64,000 nt of DNA from Nocardiopsis ansamitocini (GCF_030268225.1 NZ_BSQG01000004.1:496001-560000), one strand, 5' to 3'; numbered from the stretch's first letter, positions 17,190 through 26,676 are shown. Notes: generated from the sequence alone by a model not told the origin. Translations and numbers: made by a program.

Positions 17190-19476
17190 GACCAACCCCC
17201 GCGTGTGCGGGGAGCACGAAGTCCTGTGTGTTGAGCGAGTGGATGCCTGAGACCAACCCCCGCGTGTGCGGGGAGCACGAAGTCCTGTGTGTTGAGCGAG
17301 TGGATGCCTGAGACCAACCCCCGCGTGTGCGGGGAGCACCCACTGGCAAAGGGCGACTGCCTGGTTCTGGGGGACCAACCCCCGCGTGTGCGGGGAAGCA
17401 CCACATCGAGTTCGGCGCGCGGGAGATGGCGGCGGACCAACCCCCGCGTGTGCGGGGAGCACGGACAGGTCCCGGGCAAGGGCCTGGGCCTGAAGGACCA
17501 ACCCCCGCGTGTGCGGGGAGCACGCAACGCCCCGGACTGCTCGGAGGGGTGCTGGGGACCAACCCCCGCGTGTGCGGGGAGCACCTGGTGGCCCGTCAGT
17601 GGTCGCGGATGCTGGCGTGACCAACCCCCGCGTGTGCGGGGAGCACTCCAGCCGGTCGCGGCCGCCCGAACGGGTGGAGGACCAACCCCCGCGTGTGCGG
17701 GGAGCACCGGTGGAGCCCAGAGACTTCCCCACCAAGGACGGACCAACCCCCGCGTGTGCGGGGAGCACTGAGTAGAGGCTGACCTAGTCGATGGCGGGGT
17801 GGACCAACCCCCGCGTGTGCGGGGAGCACGGTACGTGATGGAGGGCTGCGGCCTGTTCCGGGGACCAACCCCCGCGTGTGCGGGGAGCACTTGAGGGCGT
17901 CGAGGTCCTTCGCGGCGCTCGCGGACCAACCCCCGCGTGTGCGGGGAGCACTACTCCCGGCAGTACGCCACCAACAAGGGCGCGGACCAACCCCCGCGTG
18001 TGCGGGGAGCACGGTGGGTGATTGCCCAGACACGGACTCCGTCGAGACCAACCCCCGCGTGTGCGGGGAGCACGGGGTGACGATTCGGGGGTCGGTCTGG
18101 GCGACCGACCAACCCCCGCGTGTGCGGGGAGCACGCGATCTGCGCGTCGCGCCCGGCCACGATCATCGACCAACCCCCGCGTGTGCGGGGAGCACTTCCG
18201 GTAAAGTCGCCCGCCCTTTGATTATCATGACCAACCCCCGCGTGTGCGGGGAGCACGGCGTCCTCGGCTGCGCCTGCCACGTCGCCCAGGACCAACCCCC
18301 GCGTGTGCGGGGAGCACTGTATGAGACGAACGGGGTCACGGCTGTGGCCGGACCAACCCCCGCGTGTGCGGGGAGCACACGTTTCAGGTATGACTGTGCG
18401 TGACATAGCGGGACCAACCCCCGCGTGTGCGGGGAGCACCGGCGTTTCCATTTCGTCGGGCGAACTTCTCGTGACCAACCCCCGCGTGTGCGGGGAGCAC
18501 GGCCCCGACAGGCGTCGCGCGGCCGAAGGCGCGGACCAACCCCCGCGTGTGCGGGGAGCACGGTGGTCGCCGCGCCGTACTGATGGGGCGCGGAGACCAA
18601 CCCCCGCGTGTGCGGGGAGCACCTCAAGCGCTCGCGTACCAGCGGTCACATCCAGGACCAACCCCCGCGTGTGCGGGGAGCACCGCACGCGGGGATGGAC
18701 CTTCGTCAGTAGTCGGGACCAACCCCCGCGTGTGCGGGGAGCACCCACCTGCTACCACAAGTGCGATCCGCGACCAGGACCAACCCCCGCGTGTGCGGGG
18801 AGCACGCGGGGTCGTCGCTCAGGGGAATGCCGGTGCGGGACCAACCCCCGCGTGTGCGGGGAGCACAAGATCGCTGAGGTGGGGTGCAGAAAGGACGCGG
18901 ACCAACCCCCGCGTGTGCGGGGAGCACCTCCCCGGCCGGGCACGGTGACCACCGAGAGAGGACCAACCCCCGCGTGTGCGGGGAGCACGCATATGCTCCT
19001 GATCCCCCGATGGACATCGGGGACCAACCCCCGCGTGTGCGGGGAGCACGCCAGGTCGGTGCCGGCCAGCACGTGGATCCCGGACCAACCCCCGCGTGTG
19101 CGGGGAGCACGGGTTGAGGACCCGCTCGGGGTGGCCCGACAGGGACCAACCCCCGCGTGTGCGGGGAGCACCGTCTGGGTGCGCCCGTCCAGGGTGAGGG
19201 TTCCGACCAACCCCCGCGTGTGCGGGGAGCACCAGGTCGGCGACGCCCACGGCGAGGCGGGGGCGGACCAACCCCCGCGTGTGCGGGGAGCACCTTGGTG
19301 GCAGCAGTCACCGTAGAATCGCGAGGGACCAACCCCCGCGTGTGCGGGGAGCACCCGAGGGGTCCGACAGGGGTCCGGCGGGGTCTGGACCAACCCCCGC
19401 GTGTGCGGGGAGCACAGCTGGCCAGGAGACTGGAGGAGGTCCAGCGCAGACCAACCCCCGCGTGTGCGGGGAGCAC
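17190..19476 (-). CRISPR. CRISPR array 1, type I-E, 38 repeats / 37 spacers
   Basis: The 28-nt repeats recur every 61 bp; in the transcribed (minus) sense the repeat begins GTGCTCCCCGC, forms a CCCCGC-ACAC-GCGGGG hairpin and ends GGTTGGTC. Spacers are 33 nt, with one of 34 nt at 17585-17618. Repeat 4 from the left (17373-17401) has one inserted A. The two leftmost spacers, 17218-17250 and 17279-17311, are identical. Sense direction and the conserved AT-rich flank at the right place the leader at 19477, so newest spacers are on the right. Repeat length, hairpin and the adjoining cas genes fit subtype I-E. Confidence 0.98.
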
Positions 19477-19560
19477 CCTTCGCGACCTGCAGCAACGCAA
19501 GCCGTTATAGATTTTTAATCTTAGGGATTTCGAATAAAATAGACCTAAATGGTTCAAATT
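19477..19560 (-). promoter_or_regulatory. Leader of CRISPR array 1
   Basis: Read on the minus strand, the flank contains TTAAAAATCTATAACGGC and then GCAGGTCGCGAAGG directly against the first repeat. The same two blocks at the same spacing precede array 2. The stretch is clearly richer in A/T than the surroundings. It should carry the array promoter and the adaptation signals. Confidence 0.8.
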
Positions 19561-19789
19561 TACCGGTTTCACCGAAGCACTTCACCACAGCGCCTTGAAC
19601 GAGCATCCCGCCCCTCCTACGCAGCTTGAACACTGCTGGCCATTCCATCCCACTTTGAGTATCGACGAACCAGCCCAGCCCTTCCACCCCTTCAACGTTT
19701 CGACTCACAGGGCACTCCCTCACGACTTGGCACAACCATTGAAGATGCCCCCGCATCGCCAAAACGAGCAAAATATGACATTTGACCAC
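19505..19789 (-). CDS. Small ORF ending inside the array 1 leader, possibly a relic
   Basis: A 94-residue open frame reads toward array 1 and stops within the conserved leader block, ending KIKNL. cas2 at the other end of the locus stops in the same leader block, in the same frame, ending EVKNL. A few residues near the N-terminus (LAMRGHLQWL) recall the RGxLTRW region of Cas2e, but the match is too weak to call. No clear ribosome-binding site was seen. It could be a decayed cas2 copy carried along with a duplicated leader, or chance. Confidence 0.25.
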   Translation of the reverse strand: MVKCHILLVLAMRGHLQWLCQVVRECPVSRNVEGVEGLGWFVDTQSGMEWPAVFKLRRRGGMLVQGAVVKCFGETGKFEPFRSILFEIPKIKNL

Positions 19790-19845
19790 CCAGGGGGAGA
19801 GTGAGTTCCTCGGAAGCTATCGAAGTTAGGATCGAGAGCGCTAGC

Positions 19846-19936
19846 AACTTCCTCGCACGCGCGAGGGTGGGCCAAGCCGCTGCTGATTGACGCGGCCAGC
19901 CGATAGCACAGCTCCCTGCACGCGCGGGGGTTAAAT
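19846..19936 (+). ncRNA. Degenerate mini-CRISPR (two pseudo-repeats and one pseudo-spacer), candidate cas-regulating RNA
   Basis: Pseudo-repeat 1 (19846-19873) matches the array repeat at 19 of 28 positions; its stem is kept as CCTCGC/GCGAGG by a compensated C-to-T/G-to-A pair. Pseudo-repeat 2 (19909-19936) matches at 20 of 28, with repeat positions 3-24 showing only two mismatches. Both share the same loop change (ACGC for ACAC). They are 63 bp apart, nearly the 61-bp array period, and lie in the sense direction on the plus strand. The 35-nt pseudo-spacer between them (19874-19908) partly matches the sequence at 19969-19987, just before cas3. A TAGGAT box at 19827-19832 could be its -10 element. 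Confidence 0.6.
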
Positions 19937-19959
19937 CAGCGGAGTGACCGAATCTGGCA

Positions 19960-20000
19960 TTTAGCGAACAGTCGATGCTGATTGATGTAATTTACTTGCC
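19960..20000 (+). promoter_or_regulatory. cas operon promoter region with partial match to the pseudo-spacer
   Basis: TGCTGATTGA occurs at 19976-19985 and again in the pseudo-spacer at 19881-19890. Over the aligned 18 positions from 19970, 15 agree. AA precedes the match at 19967-19968, on the side where type I-E systems read their PAM. A possible -10 element, TAATTT, at 19988-19993 would start transcription at about the cas3 ATG. That fits the absence of a ribosome-binding site and suggests a leaderless message. Confidence 0.5.
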
Positions 20001-23000
20001 ATGTCCTTTCGCCGCTCCCTCCAGAGAGCCACCGCCCGCACTGCCGCCCCCCAACGTGGCAACGACCGGCCTCGGGCGTTGGGCGTGGTGTGGGGCAAGT
20101 CCGAAGGACTTCCAGCCCCGTATCCCCTGATCGCGCACCTTCTCGACGCCGCCGCCATGATCGTGGCACTGGGTAGTGACAATTTCCGGATGGGCTTCGG
20201 TGGAGCGTCCAAAGCACTGGGGCGACAGGAGCTTCTGTGCCTGGCCCTGTTGGCGGCGCTACATGACCTCGGCAAGGCCATCACCGGCTTTGCCGCCAGG
20301 GACAAAACGGCCTGGTTGGCCATGTGGAAGGGGAAACCTCCTTTTTCCGAAGGTTTCTCGCGGGCGCACACCGCCCCGGGACACGCCAGCGCCATACAGG
20401 ACGGCTGGATCGCGCAGATGGTCGCCGCAGGTCCAGCTGTTAAGACCGTCATCGAATACGTGGGGCTGGTGGTCGGTTCCCACCACGGCAAGGTCCCAGG
20501 ACTGATGAACACGACCGACGCGCTCACGGCCCTGGCCGCCAGCGGTGACGCGCAGGCCGACTGGGTGTGGGTGCGCTCAGAGATCGCACACACCGTATGG
20601 CAGGCGTTGGGCAGCCCGATGTTCTCGGCGGATGAGGACGAACGCTCAAGTCGCGCCCTGGCGGTGGCGGGGGCCTGCGGGATGGTGCAGTGGGCCGACT
20701 GGATCGTTTCCCAGGAGTCCTACATCCAGCGCCGCATGGAGCATCTGCCCGGGCCACGGGGGTGGACGGTCGAGGCCGCCCGAGCGTTCTTCGAGTCGGG
20801 AATCGAGGCAGCGGCCGCCGAACTCAAACGCATCGGTGTACGGCCGTTGAAGCTGCAGAAGCAGACGTTCGTTGAGCGCTTCGGTTTTGAGCCGCGCGGG
20901 GTGCAGCTTTCCCTGCGACAGGAGCTGGCACCCATGATCACCGGGCCTGGTCTGCTGGTCATCACCGACCGTACGGGTGCGGGCAAGACCCAAGCCTCCT
21001 TGGATGCCTTCTCCATGATGCGCGAGCGGCTCAACGAAGAAAGAGGGCTGTTGTTCGTCTTGCCGACGATGGCCACCACCGACGCGATGTTCGGGCGGGT
21101 CGTGAAAGACATGCGGCGGACTCTGGGCGAGGATGCCACGGTTGAGCTCCTGCATTCCATGGCCAGTTTCTCCGAAGAGGCCGCCCGGCTGTTGGAGAGA
21201 AGACCCGGTACTGCCGAGGCCGTGGGTGGAGCCGCGATGGACAAAGCGGTGATCGAGTCCGACTGTGAGCGGGGCAGCCCTTACCGGTCGAAGTGGATGT
21301 CGCAAGGGGCGCGGCGTCTGCACGCCACGGTCGGGGTGTGCACTATCGACCAACTGCTCGCGATCTCCCTGCCTTCGCGTTTCCAACCGCTGCGCATGGC
21401 CGGTCTGCGCGACAAGGTCGTCGTGATCGACGAGGCCCACACCTGTGACGCCTACTCCCAGAGCCTGCTGCGGCGCACACTCATGTGGCTGGGGGCCATC
21501 GGGGTTCCGGTGATCGTGCTCTCGGCGACGCTGCCCGACAAGTTGACGCGATCTCTTCGTGACTCCTATGACGTGGGTGCCGCTTGTTGGCGGCGTATCA
21601 ACGGTCTGGGCACGGTGGAGCAGTCGGGGCATGAGCAGCGGGCTCCTTACCCCGGCTGGCTCTACTACGACGCCCGGTCGGCGCGTACCCAGGTACGGCA
21701 CTCTCCCGTGGGTGAGGTCGCCCAGCTCTCGTTTCGCCTGCACGCAATGGAACTCGCTGAGCGCGATCTGGCCAAGCGGGGGGTGCAGATGGCGGAGCGT
21801 TGCCGAAGTGTTCTGGACGCGATTTTCGCGCCTGGGGGGCAGGGAAACGCGTTGATCGTGGTCAACACGGTCACTGCGGCCCAGGCGCTGGCGGTGCGGT
21901 TGCGCGCGCAAGCCCCGGCCGATTGCCGGGTGGAGCTGCTGCACGCACGTTTTCCTGTGGGAGAGCGCGGTCGGCGCACGGACCGGCTGGAGCAGCAATT
22001 CGGCAAACCCGGCTCGCGGGACTCCGAGCAGCGTCTGGCGCGGCCACGCCGCTCGATCCTGGTGGCGACATCGGTTGTCGAGCAGTCCTTGGATTGGGAC
22101 TTCGACGTGGTGATCAGCGAGCTGGCGCCGATGTCGCTGCTCTTCCAGCGCGCGGGCCGTGCCCACCGCCACCGCTCTGGCGGCCAGATTCCGCGTGCGT
22201 GGCGTCAGTGGTCGGTGCACGTGTTGGCGGGGATCGAGCAGGGGCTCCCGGTGGAGGCCGTCCCTTACCCTCTCGACGAGCTCATGGCCACGTGGGAAGC
22301 CCTTGAGGAACGCACGGGCAACGGGCTGGAAGCAGCTGCGGGCCTTCCTGGTCGTCTGGTCGAGGTTCCCACCGGTGTGCAGGAACTGGTGGAGCGGGCC
22401 ACTCGCGACCAGTTGTGGCTGTGTTCGGAGGATGAGCGTTTCGCCGAGGCGGCGATGGCGTGCTGGAGCGAGGCCACGGTGCAGGCCGGGCAAGGCGAGC
22501 AGGTCGTCATCCCCCGCCCCGATCTTCGGGTCAAGGATCTTCACAAGCTGACCAGTGCTTCTGAGGACGTCGAAACGATCCTCACCACACGGCTGGGTGC
22601 TGACAGCGTGCGGCTGCTGCCGGTGTGGACCAAGGACGACCAAATGTTTTTGGATGCCGACTGCACGCTGCCGATGCCTCAGGTCCCAGAAGAAGAGGAC
22701 GAGGAGAAGCCCGGTCGTAAGAAAAAGCGCAAGCGGGTCGACCAGGAGATCGTGTGGAGCATCGTCAAGCACACCATCTCCGCGCGTTCGGCCTTTTGGC
22801 ACGAGGAAGCCCGATCGCCTTCTCCCGGTTGGTTCGACAGAGACCCCGCTCTGGAGCGCGTGGTCACCGTCGAGTTCGAACGCACAGCGACCGACCACCG
22901 CATCGCCGACACCGATGTCACCATCACCGGCCACGCTCCGGTTCACCCGATCAGCGCCTACCGGGTGTTGCTCTCGGAGGATCTGGGCCTGTTCGCCGCG

Positions 23001-23021
23001 TTCTCACGCCGCTACCGCTAG
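20001..23021 (+). CDS. cas3: Cas3 nuclease-helicase, type I-E
   Basis: Cas3 is recruited by target-bound Cascade and degrades the displaced DNA strand. The N-terminal HD nuclease shows the metal ligands in LIAHLLDAA (His46) and LHDLGKAI (near 87). The superfamily 2 helicase follows, with TGAGKT (near 322), the DEAH box in VVIDEAHTCDAY (near 476) and VLSATLP (near 507). A highly charged EEEDEEKPGRKKKRKR linker is near residue 900. The length is 1006 residues, within the range of the family. The ATG at 20001 is used because the common WxKSxGLPxPYPLxxH start of I-E Cas3 follows within 45 residues. It is the first gene of the cas operon. Confidence 0.96.
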   Translation: MSFRRSLQRATARTAAPQRGNDRPRALGVVWGKSEGLPAPYPLIAHLLDAAAMIVALGSDNFRMGFGGASKALGRQELLCLALLAALHDLGKAITGFAARDKTAWLAMWKGKPPFSEGFSRAHTAPGHASAIQDGWIAQMVAAGPAVKTVIEYVGLVVGSHHGKVPGLMNTTDALTALAASGDAQADWVWVRSEIAHTVWQALGSPMFSADEDERSSRALAVAGACGMVQWADWIVSQESYIQRRMEHLPGPRGWTVEAARAFFESGIEAAAAELKRIGVRPLKLQKQTFVERFGFEPRGVQLSLRQELAPMITGPGLLVITDRTGAGKTQASLDAFSMMRERLNEERGLLFVLPTMATTDAMFGRVVKDMRRTLGEDATVELLHSMASFSEEAARLLERRPGTAEAVGGAAMDKAVIESDCERGSPYRSKWMSQGARRLHATVGVCTIDQLLAISLPSRFQPLRMAGLRDKVVVIDEAHTCDAYSQSLLRRTLMWLGAIGVPVIVLSATLPDKLTRSLRDSYDVGAACWRRINGLGTVEQSGHEQRAPYPGWLYYDARSARTQVRHSPVGEVAQLSFRLHAMELAERDLAKRGVQMAERCRSVLDAIFAPGGQGNALIVVNTVTAAQALAVRLRAQAPADCRVELLHARFPVGERGRRTDRLEQQFGKPGSRDSEQRLARPRRSILVATSVVEQSLDWDFDVVISELAPMSLLFQRAGRAHRHRSGGQIPRAWRQWSVHVLAGIEQGLPVEAVPYPLDELMATWEALEERTGNGLEAAAGLPGRLVEVPTGVQELVERATRDQLWLCSEDERFAEAAMACWSEATVQAGQGEQVVIPRPDLRVKDLHKLTSASEDVETILTTRLGADSVRLLPVWTKDDQMFLDADCTLPMPQVPEEEDEEKPGRKKKRKRVDQEIVWSIVKHTISARSAFWHEEARSPSPGWFDRDPALERVVTVEFERTATDHRIADTDVTITGHAPVHPISAYRVLLSEDLGLFAAFSRRYR

Positions 23022-23035
23022 CAAAGGCACCCCTC

Positions 23036-24670
23036 TTGGACGACTACGACTACAGCCTGCGCCATTGCCCATGGCTGCCTCGCCGCCACTTCAACAGGGA
23101 CACCGTGGAAGGAGGTTTGCAGTCCCTTTTCACCACGGCCCAGCACACGATCGACATCGTGGCACCCACCCCTCCGGCTTATGGGGCCGTGTGGCTGGTA
23201 CTGACCACGCTGACGTATCGCATCACCGGCCTGGACCGACAAGACACCCCGCAGGAGTGGGAGAAGCGCCGCGACGCCTGGTATCGCCATGGCACCTTCA
23301 CGTCCGTCCCCCCTGAGCTGCGCGACTCCGCCGGCGGTGCGGCGGAGAGCAACCCGGTCGAGGAATACTTCGAGCGCTACGCCGATGCTTTCTTCCTCTT
23401 CGGGGACAAGCCCTTCCTGCAGGATCGACGCCTTGCCGCTGAGTGCAAGCAGACCTCGGGGGTCAACAAGTTCGTGTTGGGCCGCCCCACCGGTGTCAAC
23501 TCGGCCACGTGGTGGACACGCCACCACAAGGACAAACAGACCCCGATTCCCCCTGCGGAGGCCATCTGGTGGTTGCTGGTGCAGTGGTACTACGGTGCTG
23601 CCGGCCAGATCACCGCACGCGAGGTCGACGGCAAGTCCTCTTCCTCATCACGGTCAGGCATGCTGCGCGGGAGCATGGTCTACATCCCGCGCGGCAAGAC
23701 CTTGTTCGAGAGCCTTTTGCGATCTCTGGTGCCTCCGGGAGAAGCCGCACCCGACCCGGGTGTGGCGGCGTTCGCCGACGAGTGCCCCTGGGAGTGGGAG
23801 GCCTGGCCCTCCCCCGGGCGGCCCGCTCTACAGCCGGGTGGGATGTGTGCGCTGTTGAGCGCGGTGCACAACCATTCGATGCTGCTGGTACGCGACGACA
23901 ACGGCGATGTCGCCGATGTCTATCGCACGTGGGCCTACCGCAACCCGTGGCCCGCGCTCAAGAAGATCCCGTTTTTGAGTTACGAGCATTCCAAAGGCAA
24001 CACCCGCAAGGCCAATCCCTCCCGCGCACTCTGGCGTGAACTCGACGCGCTTCTCCCCAGCGCGCGCAACAACGCGCAACCGAGCCGCGACGGCTATCTC
24101 CCTCCCGCGTTCCTGGCCGAACGGCCAGACGAAGGCATCGGGATCGCAGGTCTTACCGCGGTGGCCTTCCACCAGGATCCCAAAACCGTGGACTACGCCT
24201 GGTGGCTCTCCCAGACCCCTGTGGCTTTGGCTGAGTTCCTCACCGCGGCTGACGAGAACGAGCGGGCGATGGTGGCCGCCGAGATCCAACAGCTGCTGCA
24301 GACCTTCGACACCGAGGCGTGGCTCCTGCGTAGCGCGCTGCGCAGCGCCTGGCGCAATGGTGTTCGCAGCGGCCCCAAGGAGAAACTCCTCGAAGCATGG
24401 CCCAACCGCGCCACCCCGCTGTTTTGGAAGCGCGCCGAAAACCTCTTCTACGGGCTTTTGTCCGGTGACCAGAGCACCGCCCCTGCTGGGGACGGTAGCC
24501 AGGGCCAGCACAGGGGCCAGCGTGCGATTCGCGCACTGACCTGTGAGATCTACGACGAGGTCACCGACCTCGTCGTGCACGCCGAGACCGCCACATCAGC
24601 TGATTACCTCCTGCGTCGCGCGGTGATCCGCCACCGCCCCCGCCTCAACCAGACCGCTCATCGAAAGTGA
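23036..24670 (+). CDS. cas8e: Cas8e (Cse1/CasA), Cascade large subunit
   Basis: Cas8e recognises the PAM and recruits Cas3. The 544-residue protein shows the family features: CPWLPRRHF near the N-terminus, FFLFGDKPFLQ, the L1-type loop region GVNSATWW, and the four-helix bundle at the C-terminus. The start is taken as the TTG at 23036: AAAGG lies 8 nt upstream, the previous gene stops at 23021 and the deduced sequence then begins DDYDYSLRHCPWL as expected. The longer open frame reaching back to 22754 overlaps cas3 and is not supported. Confidence 0.93.
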   Translation: MDDYDYSLRHCPWLPRRHFNRDTVEGGLQSLFTTAQHTIDIVAPTPPAYGAVWLVLTTLTYRITGLDRQDTPQEWEKRRDAWYRHGTFTSVPPELRDSAGGAAESNPVEEYFERYADAFFLFGDKPFLQDRRLAAECKQTSGVNKFVLGRPTGVNSATWWTRHHKDKQTPIPPAEAIWWLLVQWYYGAAGQITAREVDGKSSSSSRSGMLRGSMVYIPRGKTLFESLLRSLVPPGEAAPDPGVAAFADECPWEWEAWPSPGRPALQPGGMCALLSAVHNHSMLLVRDDNGDVADVYRTWAYRNPWPALKKIPFLSYEHSKGNTRKANPSRALWRELDALLPSARNNAQPSRDGYLPPAFLAERPDEGIGIAGLTAVAFHQDPKTVDYAWWLSQTPVALAEFLTAADENERAMVAAEIQQLLQTFDTEAWLLRSALRSAWRNGVRSGPKEKLLEAWPNRATPLFWKRAENLFYGLLSGDQSTAPAGDGSQGQHRGQRAIRALTCEIYDEVTDLVVHAETATSADYLLRRAVIRHRPRLNQTAHRK

Positions 24671-24674
24671 ATCC

Positions 24675-25346
24675 ATGACCACACCACTTGCCGATACGCG
24701 TTATCGGCTGAGCGAACAGACTCTGCGTGACTTCGCCAAGGAGTTCACCGAGCTGGCGGCCTTCAACGCCTCAGCCCGCGGCGATCTGCGCACTGCGGTG
24801 CGTGCTGATCGCACCGACGCTGTTCGCGCTCAGCGCTACCTGATCAGTTGGATGCACGACGAGTTGGGCGGTCTTCCCTCACCCCACGTGCAGGCGTCGC
24901 TGTACACCACGGCCGGTCTCATCGCGCATTTCCACAGTGCCCCGACCCTGCTCGAACGCTATGAGCGGCACCTGGAGCAAGAGAAAGAAAAGGAGGAGAA
25001 GAACGAGGAGGAGGGAGGGTTTCCTGCGTGGGTTCCCCGCCTGGACCTGGGACTGGCCCTGGGCGAGGTGCAACGCGCCCAGGAAGCCCGCCGCTCTGAG
25101 AGGCCCTCCTCGGAATCCGCCGGCCTCTCCCCCATGGAGAAGAGGCTGCAACACCTGTGCCGCTGCGACGACGAGCGGCTACGCCGGTACCTCTTCTCGG
25201 CGCTCTCCTACCTGAACTCCGCCGGCGCGGTCCTTCCTGCGTGGTGGCAGCTGGCAGACGATCTTCGCTTCCGCGTCTACCAGCGCAACAAAGTCGCCCT
25301 GTACTGGCAGCAGTCCTTCATTTTCGCGCCCCCATGGCGCCGATGA
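24675..25346 (+). CDS. cse2: Cse2 (CasB), Cascade small subunit
   Basis: Two copies of Cse2 line the inner belly of Cascade and hold the non-target strand. The 223-residue sequence has the family pattern RGDLRTAVRADR, then LYTTAGLIAHFH, and the C-terminal PMEKRLQHLCRCDDERLRRYL followed by PAWWQLADDL. A short, extremely acidic/basic insert (EKEKEEKNEEE near 100) is a likely flexible loop. The ATG follows the cas8e stop by 4 nt. Confidence 0.93.
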   Translation: MTTPLADTRYRLSEQTLRDFAKEFTELAAFNASARGDLRTAVRADRTDAVRAQRYLISWMHDELGGLPSPHVQASLYTTAGLIAHFHSAPTLLERYERHLEQEKEKEEKNEEEGGFPAWVPRLDLGLALGEVQRAQEARRSERPSSESAGLSPMEKRLQHLCRCDDERLRRYLFSALSYLNSAGAVLPAWWQLADDLRFRVYQRNKVALYWQQSFIFAPPWRR

Positions 25347-25416
25347 CCACACCACCGGTTTCCACCGGCGAGCACACCACCACCTCTTCATTCAACCGAA
25401 AGCGAGCACACTCCTG

Positions 25417-26676
25417 ATGAACCCGCGTTTTCTCGACATCCACGTCCTGCAGGCCATGCCCCTCTCCAACCTCAACCGCGACGACCTGGGAGCCCCCAAG
25501 GAACTCTCCTTCGGGGGGAAGACGCGGATGCGCGTGTCGAGCCAGTGCTACAAACGCGCCACGCGAACCACGTTGAAGGACCTCTCCACCGACGGCCTGT
25601 TCGACTTCGGCGACCGTTCCCGCGCCCACGGGCGTTCCATCATCACCGAGCTGCAAGGCCGGGGCTGGGACGAGAAGGCAGCCAGCATCGCCGCACGCGA
25701 CGTCTTCTCCACCATGGACAAAACCGAGGAAGCCGCTGCGGCCGAAGAGGCCAAGCCCAAGCGCGGCCGCACCAAACCCAAGGCCGAAGAGGTCGAAGGC
25801 AGCAAACTGCTGACCAACGTGTTGCTGTTCCTCAACACCAGCGACATCGCACGCCTGGCCGACCTCGCCGAGCAGCATCGCGACGCTTATGAGAATGCCG
25901 CAGCCGAAGGAAAAACCAAGACCGAGACCGCGCAGATCAGCTCCAAGGAACTCATCAAGACCCTCAAGGCCGGAACCGGCGCTGGCCTTGCCCTGTTCGG
26001 CCGCATGATCGCGGCACTGCCAGAAGGCAACATCGACGGTGCCGTACAGGTCGCCCATGCCTTCACGACCCACGAGGCCAAACTCGAAGTCGACTACTTC
26101 ACCGCCGTGGACGACCTGCTCACCGGCACCGGCAAGGAAAGCGGAAGCGCGCACCTGGGAACCGCCGAGTACGCCAGCGGCGTCTTCTACCGCTACGCCA
26201 CCATCGACATCGCCGAACTCACCCGCAGCCTCGGCGACGAGAAGGCAGCTCTCACCCTCGCGGGTCTCTTCACCCAGGCCTTCGCACTCGCCGTCCCCTC
26301 GGGCAAGCGCACCTCCACCGCCCCCCACACCCTCCCCACACTGGTCTACACCGCGGCTCGTACTGACCGCCCCGTCAGCCTCGCCGCAGCGTTTGAAGCC
26401 CCGGTTCGCCCCAACCAACACGGCCACCTCGACACCAGCCTCAAGGCGCTGGGAGAACACCTGGCCGGCCTGGACGGCTTCCTCGGCACCGAAGGACGCC
26501 TCTGGCACGCCCACTCCGCAATGCTCAGCACCCAGAAAATGCAGGACTCCCTTTCCCGGGACACCTCCGCGAGTTCCACCGACACCTCCGCAAACACCCA
26601 CGTGTCGGCCGACGTCTTCGGGGACCGCCTGACCCTGCCGGCCTTGACCGAGCGAATCAGCGCAGGCGCGAAGTGA
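25417..26676 (+). CDS. cas7e: Cas7e (Cse4/CasC), Cascade backbone
   Basis: Six copies of Cas7e form the helical backbone that coats the crRNA. The protein opens with FLDIHVLQAMPLSNLNRDD, the hallmark of this family, followed by RMRVSSQCYKRATR. GLALFGRMIA and ASGVFYRYATIDI lie in the middle. The length is 419 residues, slightly above the usual 350-400, with an Ala/Lys/Glu-rich insert near residues 105-130. It lies 70 bp after cse2, the widest gap in the operon. Confidence 0.95.
   Translation: MNPRFLDIHVLQAMPLSNLNRDDLGAPKELSFGGKTRMRVSSQCYKRATRTTLKDLSTDGLFDFGDRSRAHGRSIITELQGRGWDEKAASIAARDVFSTMDKTEEAAAAEEAKPKRGRTKPKAEEVEGSKLLTNVLLFLNTSDIARLADLAEQHRDAYENAAAEGKTKTETAQISSKELIKTLKAGTGAGLALFGRMIAALPEGNIDGAVQVAHAFTTHEAKLEVDYFTAVDDLLTGTGKESGSAHLGTAEYASGVFYRYATIDIAELTRSLGDEKAALTLAGLFTQAFALAVPSGKRTSTAPHTLPTLVYTAARTDRPVSLAAAFEAPVRPNQHGHLDTSLKALGEHLAGLDGFLGTEGRLWHAHSAMLSTQKMQDSLSRDTSASSTDTSANTHVSADVFGDRLTLPALTERISAGAK

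Noticed and set aside
17190-19476. Long open frames across array 1 in all frames (up to 337 codons) with repeated TNPRVCGEH, PPRVRGA or APRTRGGWS units
   Set aside because: They are read-through of the 61-bp CRISPR period, which shifts frame each unit; no start sites or protein family, and both strands are open alike.
19881-19985. Reading the repeated TGCTGATTGA as a simple operator repeat for a conventional cas repressor
   Set aside because: It remains possible, but the first copy sits exactly between two repeat-like hairpins in CRISPR sense and spacing, which a plain operator would not explain. No regulator gene is present in the locus.
22754-23035. Extended start for cas8e reaching back into cas3
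   Set aside because: The TTG at 23036 has a ribosome-binding site and the extension has no similarity to the family.
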